64,000 nt of DNA from Streptomyces sp. NBC_01446 (GCF_026340095.1 NZ_JAPEPO010000001.1:6794001-6858000), one strand, 5' to 3'. Shown: positions 25,532 through 36,064, numbered from the stretch's first letter. Notes: a model not told the origin generated them from the sequence alone. Translations and numbers: made by a program.

Positions 25532-26380
25532 ATGCTGCGCATCGCCGTCCCCAACAAGGGTTCACTGTCCGGACCTGCGTCGGCGATGCTCCATGAGGCC
25601 GGATACCAGCAGCGCAAGGAGTCCAAGGAGCTCGTCCTCGTCGACCCGGTCAACGAGGTGGAGTTCTTCTACCTGCGGCCCAAGGACATCGCGATCTACG
25701 TGTCCTCGGGCAAGCTCGACATCGGCATCACCGGCGAGGACCTGCTGATCGACTCCGGCGTCAACGCCGAGGTCATCCTGCCGCTCGGCTTCGCCCGCTC
25801 CACGTTCCGCTTCGCGGCCAAGCCGGGCACCGTCTCCGGCCTCGAGGACCTCGCGGGCAAGACGATCGCCACCTCCTACGAGGGCATCGTCGGCAAGCAC
25901 CTCGCCGAGTCCGGTGTCGACGCGTCCGTCGTCCACCTCGACGGCGCCGTCGAGACGGCCATCGAGCTGGGCGTCGCCCAGGTCATCGCCGACGTCGTCG
26001 AGACCGGTACCTCCCTGCGCAACGCGGGCCTCGAGGTCTTCGGCGAGCCCATCATGAAGTCCGAGGCCGTCGTGATCCGCCGCTCCGGCGCGGCTGCCGA
26101 AGAGCCCAAGGTCCAGCAGTTCCTGCGCCGCCTCCAGGGCGTCCTGGTCGCCAGGACGTACGTGATGATGGACTACGACTGCCGCGCCGAGCACCTGGAG
26201 CAGGCCGTCGCCCTCACCCCGGGTCTCGAGTCGCCGACGGTCTCGCCCCTGCACAACGAGGGCTGGGTCGCCGTCCGCGCGATGGTCCCCGCCAAGGGCG
26301 CCCAGCGGATCATGGACGACCTGTACGAGCTCGGCGCGCGGGCCATCCTGACCACGGCCATCCACGCCTGCCGCCTCTGA
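25532..26380 (+). CDS. hisG: ATP phosphoribosyltransferase, long form
   Basis: 282 aa, the long HisG with a C-terminal regulatory domain for histidine feedback. The N-terminus LRIAVPNKGSLSGPASAMLH, DIGITGEDLLIDSG, KTIATSYEGIVGKHLAE and DVVETGTSLRNAGLEVF (PRPP loop) form the catalytic part. VMMDYDCRAEHLEQAVALTP and WVAVRAMVPAKGAQRIMDDL belong to the regulatory domain. ATG at 25532 with AAAGGA upstream; an in-frame TTG at 25508 is less likely. First step of histidine synthesis. Confidence 0.97.
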   Translation: MLRIAVPNKGSLSGPASAMLHEAGYQQRKESKELVLVDPVNEVEFFYLRPKDIAIYVSSGKLDIGITGEDLLIDSGVNAEVILPLGFARSTFRFAAKPGTVSGLEDLAGKTIATSYEGIVGKHLAESGVDASVVHLDGAVETAIELGVAQVIADVVETGTSLRNAGLEVFGEPIMKSEAVVIRRSGAAAEEPKVQQFLRRLQGVLVARTYVMMDYDCRAEHLEQAVALTPGLESPTVSPLHNEGWVAVRAMVPAKGAQRIMDDLYELGARAILTTAIHACRL

Positions 26381-26391
26381 GGACCGCACCC

Positions 26392-26844
26392 ATGTCCGAA
26401 GTCCCCACGCTGCCCGTCACCTTCCGGCCGGCCCGCACCCGGGCCGTCCTGCTCGGCCTCGGCGGCGCGATGTTCGTCACTCTCACCGCCATCGCCCTCA
26501 TGCTGGGCGGCCTCAACCCGGGCGACCGACTCACCTTCATCTTCACCGGGGCGCTCCTCGTCGGCGGGCTCGTCCTGCTCGCCCGGCCCAAGGTCGTGGC
26601 GGACGACGAGGGCGTCACTGTGGTGAACATCGCACGCAGCCGCCGCCTGGCCTGGGCGGAGATCGTCCAGGTCACCCTGCGGCCCGGCGACCCCTGGGTG
26701 TTCCTCAACCTCAGCGACGGCACGAGCCTGGCCGCCATGGGCATCCAGCCCGCCATGGCCAAGGAGCGTGCCCTCGCCGACGCGCGTGCCCTGCGCGCCC
26801 TCACCGAGGCCCGTTCCACGGCCTCCGGGGAACTTCGGGGCTGA
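26392..26844 (+). CDS. Bacterial PH-domain membrane protein
   Basis: 150 aa with two hydrophobic helices near the N-terminus (AVLLGLGGAMFVTLTAIALM and LTFIFTGALLVGGLVLLARP) and a C-terminal bPH-type domain (VTVVNIARSRRLAWAEIVQV then FLNLSDGTSLAAMGIQ). Such proteins are found in the membrane of actinobacteria, function unknown. It follows hisG by 11 bases and is probably co-transcribed. Confidence 0.85.
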   Translation: MSEVPTLPVTFRPARTRAVLLGLGGAMFVTLTAIALMLGGLNPGDRLTFIFTGALLVGGLVLLARPKVVADDEGVTVVNIARSRRLAWAEIVQVTLRPGDPWVFLNLSDGTSLAAMGIQPAMAKERALADARALRALTEARSTASGELRG

Positions 26845-26896
26845 CTCGGGGCCGCACGCCCTGACGCTTCCAGCCCTGTCTTGATTAATCTGGTGG

Positions 26897-26922
26897 CGGG
26901 GCGCGCGCACATCGCCGCCCCG
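26897..26922 (+). terminator. Hairpin after the rib-his-PH unit
   Basis: CGGGGCG / CGCCCCG, 7 bp with a 12-base loop, 53 bases after the PH gene. The remaining 150 bases before the CNNM gene hold GC-rich stretches and a GGAG-TGA-CTCC mini-hairpin but match no riboswitch I know. Confidence 0.5.
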
Positions 26923-27075
26923 CTCCCGACCACGGGTCCGCCAGGGCCCCGGGGGTTTCCTGCTAACCGAGGAGTGACTCCCTCCGGCGATGGACGGTTC
27001 GTCCTGCAGTACATGCGCCGCCCCCTCCCGACATAGCGCGACCGAATTGCGCGTTATGTGCGCGGAGGCGGCGGC

Positions 27076-28410
27076 ATGACCATCCCCTTGTTGCTCCTCG
27101 GAGCGGCATTCCTGCTGATCCTGGCCAACGGCTTCTTCGTGGCGGCCGAGTTCGGCCTCGTCACGGTGGAGCGCGCCGACGCCGAGAAGGCCGCGGCCGA
27201 CGGCGACCGACGGGCCCGTACCGTCGTGAACGCCCTCAAGGAGCTGTCCTTCCAGCTCTCCGGCACCCAACTCGGCATCACCATCACCTCACTGGTCGTC
27301 GGCATGCTCGCCGAACCGGCGCTCGCGACGCTGCTCGCGGGGCCCTTCACCGCCGTCGGTGTACCGGAAGGCGCCGTCGGCGGCGTCTCCGTCGTCTTCG
27401 GCATGCTCCTGGCCTCCGCCGTGCAGATGGTGATCGGCGAGCTCGTGCCGAAGAACTGGGCGGTGTCCAAGCCGCTCCAGGTCGCACGGTTCGTCGCGGG
27501 CCCCCAGCACGTGTTCTCGCGCCTCTTCAGGCCCGTGATCGCGCTGCTCAACGCCGTGGCCAACCGCGCCGTACGCGCCCTGGGCGTCGAGCCCGCCGAC
27601 GAGCTGGCCTCGGCCCGCACCCCCGGTGAACTCGTCTCCCTGGCCAGGCACTCCGCGCAGGCGGGCACTCTGGAGCAGGACACGGCGGACCTGTTCGTCC
27701 GCACCCTGTCCCTCGGTGAGCTCACCGCCCAGCACGTCATGACGCCGCGCGTGAAGGTCAGCGCGCTCCAGTCCTCGGCGACCGCCGAGGACGTCGTCAA
27801 CCTCACGCGCGCCACCGGCCTCTCCCGCTTTCCGGTCTACCGCGAGCGGATCGACGAGGTCGTCGGCATGGTGCACCTCAAGGACGCGCTGGCGGTGCCC
27901 GCGCACGAGCGGCTGCGCACTCCCGTGAGCCGCATCGCCCAGGCCCCGCTGCTCGTCCCGGAGACGCTGCCCGTGCAGCCCCTCCTGGAGCGCCTGCGCA
28001 GCGAGCAGCCCATAGCCGTCGTCGTCGACGAGTACGGCGGCACGGCCGGGGTCGTCACCCTGGAGGACATCGTTGAGGAGCTCGTCGGCGAGGTCCGCGA
28101 CGAGCACGACCGCCTCGACCTGCCCGAGCTCGCGGTCGCCCCGTCCGAGGACGGCCGCCCCGCGTGGGACGCCGACGGCAGCTGCCGGGTCGACATCCTG
28201 CGCCGCATAGGACTCGACGTACCGGAAGGCCCGTACGAGACCGTCGCAGGTCTCGTCGCCGATCTGCTGGGCCGGATCCCCGCGCCCGGTGACCGGGCCG
28301 AGCTGCCCGGCTGGCGGCTCGCGGTGCGTCAGGTCGACCACTACCGCGCGGAGCGCGTCCGGATCGTACGGACCGTGGACGCCGCCCAGCTGGCGGAGGC
28401 CGCCCGATGA
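27076..28410 (+). CDS. CNNM/CorC (hemolysin C-like) divalent cation transporter
   Basis: 444 aa. DUF21/CNNM membrane domain (about residues 1-195) with LILANGFFVAAEFGLVTVER and the conserved SGTQLGITITSLVVGMLAEP, then a CBS pair (VMTPRVKVSALQSSATAEDV; VVVDEYGGTAGVVTLEDIVE) and a C-terminal CorC/HlyC domain (DADGSCRVDILRRIGLDVPE). CNNM proteins move or sense Mg2+ and are regulated by nucleotides through CBS. ATG at 27076 with GGAGG. It overlaps the second CNNM gene by four bases. Confidence 0.93.
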   Translation: MTIPLLLLGAAFLLILANGFFVAAEFGLVTVERADAEKAAADGDRRARTVVNALKELSFQLSGTQLGITITSLVVGMLAEPALATLLAGPFTAVGVPEGAVGGVSVVFGMLLASAVQMVIGELVPKNWAVSKPLQVARFVAGPQHVFSRLFRPVIALLNAVANRAVRALGVEPADELASARTPGELVSLARHSAQAGTLEQDTADLFVRTLSLGELTAQHVMTPRVKVSALQSSATAEDVVNLTRATGLSRFPVYRERIDEVVGMVHLKDALAVPAHERLRTPVSRIAQAPLLVPETLPVQPLLERLRSEQPIAVVVDEYGGTAGVVTLEDIVEELVGEVRDEHDRLDLPELAVAPSEDGRPAWDADGSCRVDILRRIGLDVPEGPYETVAGLVADLLGRIPAPGDRAELPGWRLAVRQVDHYRAERVRIVRTVDAAQLAEAAR

Positions 28411-29504
28411 GCGCGCTCCAACTGTTCTTCGCCCTTCTCCTCGTGCTGGCCAACGGTTTCTTCGTGGGTGCCGAGTTCGCCCTCGTGTCCGTGCGCCGCA
28501 GCCAGATCGAGCCGCTGGACACCAAGCGGGCCCGCCAGGTCCTGTACGGCCTGGAGCACCTGCCGCAGATGATGGCGGCGGCCCAGTTCGGCATCACCGT
28601 CTGCTCCTTGACGCTCGGCGCGGTCGCCGAGCCGACGGTCGCCCATCTGCTGGAGCCGCTCTTCGAGGCGATGCACCTGCCCGAGGGAATGATCCACCCT
28701 CTCGGCTACGTCATCGCGCTCGCCGCCGTCGTCAGCCTCCACCTCGTCATCGGCGAGATGATCCCGAAGAACCTCGCGATGGCGGCGCCGGAGAAGACCG
28801 CCCTCTGGTTCAGCCCCGGCCTCGTCGCCTTCGCCCGGCTGTGCCGGCCGGTCACCGTCGCCCTGGGCGCCTGTGCCCGGCTCGTGCTGAAGCTGTTCGG
28901 GGTCGAGCCGAGGGACGAGGTCGAGGCGGTCTTCACCAGCGTGCAGCTCGGCCGTCTCGTCGAGGACTCCGGACAGGCGGGGCTGCTCGAACCCGAGGCG
29001 CAGGAACGCCTGGAGGACGCCCTGGAGCTGGGCTCGCGCCCGGTCACCGACGTCCTGCTCGACCGGGCGTCCCTGGTCACGGTCGGTCCCTCGGTCACTC
29101 CCGGCCAGGTCATCGAGCTGACCGGCAGGACGGGCTACTCCCGCTTCCCGGTCTGCGCGGAGGGGGGCGCCTTCATGGGCTATCTGCACGTGAAGGACGT
29201 CCTCGACCTGATCGACTCCGCCGACCACGACCGCGCGGTGCCGCAGCAGATCTGGCGTCCCATGACGACGCTGCGCGCCGAACTCCCGCTCGACGACGCC
29301 CTGACGGTGATGCGCCGCGCCGCGACGCACCTCGCACAGGTCGCCGACGCCTCGGGCCGGGTCCTCGGCCTGGTCGCCCTGGAGGACGTCCTGGAGATGC
29401 TCGTCGGCGAGGTCCGTGACCCCGCGCACCGGGACGCTCCCGCGCCCGGGGCGAGGGTGACGGAGCCGCGGGCCGAGGCGCCGGAGGAGGCGCTGGCCGG
29501 CTGA
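28407..29504 (+). CDS. Second CNNM family protein, lacking the CorC domain
   Basis: 365 aa. The same DUF21 membrane domain (LVLANGFFVGAEFALVSVRR; AAAQFGITVCSLTLGAVAEP; VIGEMIPKNLAMAAPEKTAL) and a CBS pair (LLDRASLVTVGPSVTPGQVI; LGLVALEDVLEMLVGEVRDP). It stops after the CBS pair, so the C-terminal CorC/HlyC domain present in its partner is missing. The ATGA overlap and paired arrangement suggest a hetero-oligomer of the two proteins; this is inference. Confidence 0.92.
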   Translation: MSALQLFFALLLVLANGFFVGAEFALVSVRRSQIEPLDTKRARQVLYGLEHLPQMMAAAQFGITVCSLTLGAVAEPTVAHLLEPLFEAMHLPEGMIHPLGYVIALAAVVSLHLVIGEMIPKNLAMAAPEKTALWFSPGLVAFARLCRPVTVALGACARLVLKLFGVEPRDEVEAVFTSVQLGRLVEDSGQAGLLEPEAQERLEDALELGSRPVTDVLLDRASLVTVGPSVTPGQVIELTGRTGYSRFPVCAEGGAFMGYLHVKDVLDLIDSADHDRAVPQQIWRPMTTLRAELPLDDALTVMRRAATHLAQVADASGRVLGLVALEDVLEMLVGEVRDPAHRDAPAPGARVTEPRAEAPEEALAG

Positions 29505-29515
29505 CAGGAGCGCAC

Positions 29516-29553
29516 GCGAAGGGGCGGGTCCCGGATCGGGCCCGCCCCTTCGC
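29516..29553. terminator. Bidirectional terminator after the CNNM pair
   Basis: A perfect 13-bp stem GCGAAGGGGCGGG / CCCGCCCCTTCGC with a 12-base loop, between convergent genes. Confidence 0.9.
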
Positions 29554-29558
29554 CCATG

Positions 29559-31433
29559 TCACATCGCGGACGGATCCTGGGGCCCGCGCCCCGAGAGGAC
29601 CTCGCCGTACGCCTGCATCAGATCGGGCAGCCGCAGCGTCGACAGGTCGTCCCGCGTCGGAGTCGTCGTGTACCCCGTCAGCCGCAGGTCCCGGTAGGCG
29701 CACGACTTCTCGTACAGCGTCCGCAGGAACCTTCCGTTGCCGAGCTCGTCGATCCAGCCCTGGTCGACGACGTGTCCGCTGACGGAGCGCAGCTCGTCGA
29801 GCGCCTCCTCGTCCCACACGTCCCCGTTCTCCGCGGCGAGCACCTCGCCGATCGAGGTGAGTTCGAGGGGCCGGTACGAGGGGAAGTCGACCCGCGTCGT
29901 GAAGCGCGAGGACAGTCCGGGGTTCGCCGCGAGGAGGCGGTCCATGCCCTCCGGGTAGCCGGCGAGGATCACCACGAGGTGGTCCCTGTTGTCCTCGGCG
30001 CGCTTCAGGAGGACCTGGAGCGCCTCGTCGCCGTACGCGTCGCCCTTGCCGTAGCCCGAGTTCGACAGGGCGTACGCCTCGTCGACGAACAGGACGCCGC
30101 CGATCGCCGAGTCGATCAGCTCGTTCGCCTTCACGGCCGTCTGGCCCAGATACTCGCCGACCAGGTCGGCCCGCTGGGCCTCCACGAGATGGTCGCCGCC
30201 GAGCAGCCCGAGCGCGTAGAAGACGCGGCCGAGGATGCGGGCCACGGTGGTCTTGCCGGTGCCGGAGGGGCCCGAGAAGACGAAGTGCCGTTTCGGCGGC
30301 TGCACGGGAAGGCCCTGCCCGGCGCGCAGGCGCGCCATGTTCAGCTGGGCCGAGAGAGCCTTCACCTGCCGCTTCACCGGTTCCAGGCCGACCATCCGCT
30401 CCAGCTCGGCGAGGGCCTCTTCGAGCAGTGCGGGGTCGGCGGGGCCGGCGGGCAGTTGCTGCGTGATCGGTACGACGGCCTTCTCGCGGACCGCGTCGGT
30501 CTCGGCGGACACGGCGCCGGGCGGCGGCAGATCGGGCTCGCTCACCTTCAGGTCCCGGCCGTCGCCCTCGTACAGCGGGTCCATCGACTCGGAGCCGTCC
30601 AGCACGTCCTGGCCGAGCCCGGTCATGGTGAGGGGACTGAGGTCCGTGCCGTCGCCGAAGTCGCCGTAGCCGTCGCCCTCGGCGATGGCCGCGAGGCGGG
30701 CCGAGGTGTCCATGAAGGCGGGGTCCACGCGGTGCACGGCCCGGTACAGGGGGAGCGCGGCGGCGGAGCGTCCGGTGCCCTCGTGCGCGCGGGCCAGCCA
30801 GTAGCGCAGCTCCTTGCGCTGGGGCTGCTCGCTCCGGCAGCGCATCAGCGCGGCGGACAGGAGCGGTTCGGCCTGCCCGTACATCTCCAGGCGCACGCGG
30901 GCCATCCCGCCGAAGAGCCCGGCCTCGATGCCGAGGAGCCCGTCGTCGAGCAGCGGGTCCGTGTGCCGGACCAGCTGCTCCCAGTCCTTGACGAGGTAGG
31001 CGCGGCAGGCGTGCAGGAACCGCACCTGCGGATCGGCGTCCACCCGCGGCAGCGTCGCCAACGCCCCGTCCAGGTCCGGGACATGGCGCCCGTCGAGCCA
31101 GTGCGACGCGTGGGCGAGCAGCAGATCGCGCGGCCGCTCCAGCACGGGCTGCACCCACCAGCCGAGCCAGTACCAGGAGTTCAGGGTGCGCCGGTGCCGG
31201 GTGCGCTGCTCGCCGAACCGGTCGCGGTGCCGGAACATGCGCAGCAGCGCCGTCGTCGTGTCGATGCGTAACGCGTGCAGCCCCAGCCAGCCGTCGGCCA
31301 TGCCGGGGTCCATCCGGACCGCGGCCCGGAACTCCTCCTCGGCCTGCGGATAGGCGCCCATGGTGTAGGCGTCCACGCCACGCACCCAGGCGAGGTCGGC
31401 CGGGCCGGGCGAGCCCTGTGTGCCGAAGTCCAT
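29559..31433 (-). CDS. AAA+ ATPase of the CbxX/CfqX-EccA type
   Basis: 624 aa. The N-terminal ~330 residues form TPR-like helices (GAYPQAEEEFRAAVRMDPGM; ELRYWLARAHEGTGRSAAAL). The C-terminal AAA+ domain has Walker A FSGPSGTGKTTVARILG, Walker B GVLFVDEAYAL, and VILAGYPEGMDRLLAANPGL followed by SRFTTRVDFPSY (arginine finger region). This architecture is that of EccA, the cytosolic ATPase of type VII secretion, but no other ESX gene is present, so the job here is open. ATG at 31433 with GGGGGA upstream. Confidence 0.87.
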   Translation of the reverse strand: MDFGTQGSPGPADLAWVRGVDAYTMGAYPQAEEEFRAAVRMDPGMADGWLGLHALRIDTTTALLRMFRHRDRFGEQRTRHRRTLNSWYWLGWWVQPVLERPRDLLLAHASHWLDGRHVPDLDGALATLPRVDADPQVRFLHACRAYLVKDWEQLVRHTDPLLDDGLLGIEAGLFGGMARVRLEMYGQAEPLLSAALMRCRSEQPQRKELRYWLARAHEGTGRSAAALPLYRAVHRVDPAFMDTSARLAAIAEGDGYGDFGDGTDLSPLTMTGLGQDVLDGSESMDPLYEGDGRDLKVSEPDLPPPGAVSAETDAVREKAVVPITQQLPAGPADPALLEEALAELERMVGLEPVKRQVKALSAQLNMARLRAGQGLPVQPPKRHFVFSGPSGTGKTTVARILGRVFYALGLLGGDHLVEAQRADLVGEYLGQTAVKANELIDSAIGGVLFVDEAYALSNSGYGKGDAYGDEALQVLLKRAEDNRDHLVVILAGYPEGMDRLLAANPGLSSRFTTRVDFPSYRPLELTSIGEVLAAENGDVWDEEALDELRSVSGHVVDQGWIDELGNGRFLRTLYEKSCAYRDLRLTGYTTTPTRDDLSTLRLPDLMQAYGEVLSGRGPQDPSAM

Positions 31434-31714
31434 CACGTCCCCCACAAACCGTGCCCCCGTGGTACGCCGTCGGGCCTGTGCCCGCCGGCTCCTGCGCCGA
31501 ACCGATGTGCTGTGGACGGGAGTTGCCATGGTGCGGACCGCGAGCCGTCCGTAAGCCGCACCGAGAGGCATCGTACCTGCGCAGCAGTCGTCGGCCGAGG
31601 GCGCCGCAGGGCCGGATCCGAGGCGGACGGCGCAGGTGGGGGCGAGGCCGGACGGTGACCGAGGGTGAACGAATCAGGGCTCACCGCACCCCCGAAGGGG
31701 TGAACAGGGCAGAA

Positions 31715-31752
31715 CGAAGCCCCCGATCACGGGGGAACAACCGGGGGCTTCG
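31715..31752. terminator. Hairpin in the gap between the kinase and AAA+ genes
   Basis: A perfect 11-bp stem CGAAGCCCCCG / CGGGGGCTTCG with a 16-base loop. It lies 115 bases beyond the stop of the minus-strand kinase gene and should end that transcript. Apart from this hairpin, and whatever promoter serves the AAA+ gene, I see no gene in 31434-31866. Confidence 0.7.
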
Positions 31753-31866
31753 CGTCTGCCGGCGGCCCCGAAAGGCCGCACATTCAGAACGTAAGTCCTG
31801 TACGGCCCCTCGGTCAAGCCGAGTTGAGGCACTCGCGGAAACTGACGGAAGGCGCTTCGGGAGGGG

Positions 31867-32508
31867 TCAGCGCGCTGCCGACGGTCCTTCACGGTGAGTG
31901 ACGGAAGGCGTCGAAAGTCCGGTCCCGGAAGGCATCTGGCGTGCCTCGTAGCCCTCAGAACACTCGCGTACCAATGTCTGGGCGAAGGGGCGCGAGGGGT
32001 CGTCGGCGAAGTGCGCGCGCTCCGCACGGATCCAGCCGTCCCAGAAATCGCTCTGCGCCGGTCCGTCCCGTCGCCGCCCCCGTTCCCAGGACACCTCCTC
32101 CGGCGTGTCCATCCACAACAGCCACGCCAGGAAGGGCCGCACGGCGCGCCGGCCCGCCCCCACGCCCTCCATCAGGACCACCGGCGCGGGCGTCAGGGCG
32201 CGCGCCGGGCAGAAGCGCCGGGCGTTCCAGTCGTACGGCTCGTACCTGGCGCTCTCGCCGCGGGAGAGCGGATCGATGACCTGCTCGCGCAGCCGTGCCG
32301 TCCAGTCGAAGAGGGCGTCGTGGCTGGCGAGATCGTCGAGGTGCAGGACGGGCGCCTGACCGAGCGCCTCGGCGAGCTTGGCGGCGAACGTCGACTTGCC
32401 GGAGCCCGCGTGGCCGTCGACGGCGATCAGCCGGACCGGGCCGCAGGAGGGCGGCAGGGCGCGCAGAGTCGCGGCGAGCCGGGGGAGCGGCATGTGCTGG
32501 AAGGTCAT
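31867..32508 (-). CDS. Uridine kinase-like P-loop protein
   Basis: 213 aa. Walker A is IAVDGHAGSGKSTFAAKLAE, followed by VLHLDDLASHDALFDWTARL and YEPYDWNARR, then VVLMEGVGAGRRAVRPFLAW, the order seen in uridine kinase/phosphoribulokinase relatives. It probably phosphorylates a small molecule or nucleoside; the exact substrate is not readable. ATG at 32508 begins family homology (MTFQHMPLPRLAATL). An upstream ATG at 32583 in frame has no support. Confidence 0.8.
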   Translation of the reverse strand: MTFQHMPLPRLAATLRALPPSCGPVRLIAVDGHAGSGKSTFAAKLAEALGQAPVLHLDDLASHDALFDWTARLREQVIDPLSRGESARYEPYDWNARRFCPARALTPAPVVLMEGVGAGRRAVRPFLAWLLWMDTPEEVSWERGRRRDGPAQSDFWDGWIRAERAHFADDPSRPFAQTLVRECSEGYEARQMPSGTGLSTPSVTHREGPSAAR

Positions 32509-32709
32509 CGCCCGCAAGGGTACGGGAGGCGCCCGGCCGGTTTCCCGCGCGCCGCCGCAGGTCATGCCAGTGGTACAGGCCAATATTGGTAGCCACGACA
32601 GGCCCGGAAACGCTGGTGGAAGTCAGCGGGTACCGGCCATAGTTGGCGCACTGTCGTGCACCTCACCCGCCCCTTTACGGATACCTCGTCGACTGGGGGA
32701 GCCCCGCCC

Positions 32710-34077
32710 ATGACCCGACCCGAACCTCTGTCCCGCAGAACCCTGCTCACCGCCGCCGCGGCCACCGCGGGCGCAGCGGCGCTCGCCACGACCGCGGGTA
32801 CCGCCGTCGCGGGCACCGGCGCACCGGCCCCCGCTCACGCGGCCCCGCGCCTCGTGGACAACCACGCCTGGACCTCGCACTCGGACTGGCGCTCCGGAAC
32901 GGCGGCCGGCACCCGCGCGGTCGCCGGGTCCCGCCCCGGCCTGACGCTCGCGACGCCCGAGGGCCGCACCGACTACACGGATCCGCACACGGGCAAGACC
33001 GCCACCTGGGAGTACGGCCGGTGGACCTCGCCGGCCCACCGTCTGTCGGTGCCCGCCACCGAGGTCATCGCCTCCTGGAACGCGCGCACCCCGGCCGGCA
33101 CCTGGATCCAGATCGAACTCCAGGGCACGTACTCCGACGGCGCGGCGACGCCCTGGTACGTGATGGGCCGCTGGGCCGCGGGAGACCAGGACATCCGGCG
33201 GACCTCCGTCGACGACCAGTCGGACGGTAAGTCCAGTATCTGGACGGACACCTTCTCGATCGACGACGCGGCCTCGGGCCTGCGCCTCGTCTCGTACCAA
33301 CTGCGGCTGACCCTGTATCGCGCGCCGGGCTCCACGGCCTCGCCCCTCGTGTGGCGGCTCGGTGCCATGGGCTCCGACGTCCCCGACCGCTTCTCGGTCC
33401 CGGCCTCGCAGCCGGGGCTCGCCAAGGAACTGTCCGTTCCGCGTTTCTCGCAGAACGTCCACGCGGGCCAGTACCCCGAGTACGACAACGGCGGCGAGGC
33501 CTGGTGCAGCCCCACCTCCTCGCAGATGATCATCGAGTACTGGGGTCGCAAGCCCTCCGCGGACGACCTGTCCTGGGTCAACCCGGACTACGCGGACCCG
33601 GAGGTCTGCCACGCGGCCCGCTTCACGTATGACTACCAGTACGAGGGCTGCGGCAACTGGCCCTTCAACGCGGCCTACGCGGCGACGTACAAGGACCTCC
33701 AGGGAGTCGTCACGCGGCTCGGCTCGCTCAGCGATCTGGAGACCCTGATCGCGGCGGGGATCCCGGCCATAACGTCGCAGTCGTTCCTCAAGGAGGAGCT
33801 GACGGGGGCGGGGTACGGGACGTCCGGACACCTCATGACGGTGATCGGCTTCACGGCGGACGGCGACGTGATCGCCAACGACCCGGCGTCGCCCAGTGAC
33901 ACGGCCGTGCGCCGCGTCTACAAGAGGGCGGAGTGGGAGAAGATCTGGCTCCGTACCAAGCGGTACAACGCCACCGGCAAGGTCGTGTCCGGCACCGGCG
34001 GCGTCTGCTACCTGTACTTCCCGGCCCACCCGACCTCGAAGCAGCGCCGCGCGCTCGAGGCGGTCGGTGTCCGCTGA
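32710..34077 (+). CDS. Tat-exported C39-family (papain-like) peptidase
   Basis: 455 aa. The N-terminus has a twin-arginine signal (LSRRTLLTAAAATAGAAALA). The catalytic domain is in the C-terminal third: Cys in NGGEAWCSPTSSQMIIEYWG, His in GTSGHLMTVIGFTADGD, and Asn/Asp in VIANDPASPS, typical of peptidase C39-like/BtrH-like secreted proteins. The middle region (TDTFSIDDAASGLRLVSYQL) is a beta domain of unknown role. ATG at 32710 with GGGGGAG upstream. Substrate unknown. Confidence 0.87.
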   Translation: MTRPEPLSRRTLLTAAAATAGAAALATTAGTAVAGTGAPAPAHAAPRLVDNHAWTSHSDWRSGTAAGTRAVAGSRPGLTLATPEGRTDYTDPHTGKTATWEYGRWTSPAHRLSVPATEVIASWNARTPAGTWIQIELQGTYSDGAATPWYVMGRWAAGDQDIRRTSVDDQSDGKSSIWTDTFSIDDAASGLRLVSYQLRLTLYRAPGSTASPLVWRLGAMGSDVPDRFSVPASQPGLAKELSVPRFSQNVHAGQYPEYDNGGEAWCSPTSSQMIIEYWGRKPSADDLSWVNPDYADPEVCHAARFTYDYQYEGCGNWPFNAAYAATYKDLQGVVTRLGSLSDLETLIAAGIPAITSQSFLKEELTGAGYGTSGHLMTVIGFTADGDVIANDPASPSDTAVRRVYKRAEWEKIWLRTKRYNATGKVVSGTGGVCYLYFPAHPTSKQRRALEAVGVR

Positions 34078-34088
34078 GGCACCCGCCA

Positions 34089-34119
34089 CGGCCCCTCCCG
34101 ACGCGACCGGGAGGGGCCG
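34089..34119 (+). terminator. Terminator of the C39 peptidase gene
   Basis: A perfect 12-bp stem CGGCCCCTCCCG / CGGGAGGGGCCG with a 7-base loop, 11 bases after the stop. Confidence 0.9.
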
Positions 34120-34224
34120 CGGCATGTCCGCGACGATTCCACGGGCGGATCGGCCCGGGACCGGATCCACGCCCGGGTCCGGGTGGCCCGGCATCGGTGC
34201 CGGCGGTCTTTCCCCGCGGGTGTG

Positions 34225-34236
34225 TCACAGATGTGA
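34225..34236 (+). promoter_or_regulatory. TCACA-GA-TGTGA palindrome before a small membrane protein
   Basis: A perfect 5-2-5 inverted repeat 122 bases before the 48-aa gene. A looser repeat (GTTGTG at 34258 with CACAAC at 34282, and inner GAGC/GCTC) follows. They look like regulatory sites, regulator unknown. Confidence 0.35.
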
Positions 34237-34358
34237 GCCGCACGGCGCCACAGGGTAGTTGTGCGTGAGCAAGCTCTCGCCCACAACCGGCTGCGGCGGT
34301 GGCATGGTGGACGGGTCAGTGGGGGGATGCCACTGCCGGACGACCTCAGCGAGATGCC

Positions 34359-34505
34359 ATGACCGCGACCACCGTCACGAACCGCGCCGCCCGGACCCGC
34401 ACCGGCGGCCCCAAGGACAACGGCCCCAAGATCCTTGAGCACATCCTCGGCTGGACCTTCGTCGTGGTCCTGGCCATGTTCGTCACGCAGGCCGGCCTGA
34501 TGTGA
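34359..34505 (+). CDS. SCO1431 family small membrane protein
   Basis: 48 aa from ATG at 34359: a basic, soluble start (TATTVTNRAARTRTGGPKDN) and one membrane helix (LGWTFVVVLAMFVTQAGLM) at the very end. Size, sequence and place next to the chitinase fit the small family named after S. coelicolor SCO1431. Function unknown. There is no strong ribosome site (GAGATG only). Confidence 0.75.
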   Translation: MTATTVTNRAARTRTGGPKDNGPKILEHILGWTFVVVLAMFVTQAGLM

Positions 34506-34649
34506 CCCGGCTCTCCCCGGCGCCGGGCTCGACGCACCAGGGCCGGTCCGGGAGCCCATGAGCCCGTGGAGCCACCGCGAGACCCTGCGGGTGAGCGAGC
34601 GGTTCGAGCCGGACTGCCGGGAGCCCGCGAGGCCCTGACGCGACGCGAA

Positions 34650-34680
34650 GGGGCGGGGGACGCCGCGCATCCCCCGCCCC
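34650..34680. terminator. Terminator after the chitinase gene
   Basis: A perfect 11-bp stem GGGGCGGGGGA / TCCCCCGCCCC with a 9-base loop, 19 bases beyond the chitinase stop on the minus strand. Confidence 0.9.
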
Positions 34681-34699
34681 AAGTGCCCTACCTGAGTGG

Positions 34700-35941
<1,242 letters not shown>

Positions 35942-36064
35942 CGTGTCTCCTCGTGGGGGAGGGGAGCGTGGGGGGATTTGCTGTGGACCTCGTGGGCGTC
36001 GTCGCGCGATCCGTGCCATGAGTCTTTGGCATGAACGCGTTAAGACGTTGCAGGGGACCTTAGG

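Noticed and set aside
26923..27075. Possible Mg2+ or Mn2+ riboswitch before the CNNM genes
   Set aside because: Looked for M-box and yybP-ykoY conserved blocks and found none; only GC-rich stems that are common in this genome.
31843..31910. Direct 12-base repeat TGACGGAAGGCG (31843 and 31899)
   Set aside because: Just two copies, one inside the kinase coding sequence, with no mobile-element or attachment-site features around them.
32571..32589. TGGTACAGGCCA and the palindrome CCAATATTGG upstream of the C39 peptidase as a DasR site
   Set aside because: Only 9 of 12 bases match the dre consensus and the right arm is broken, with no link to aminosugar use.
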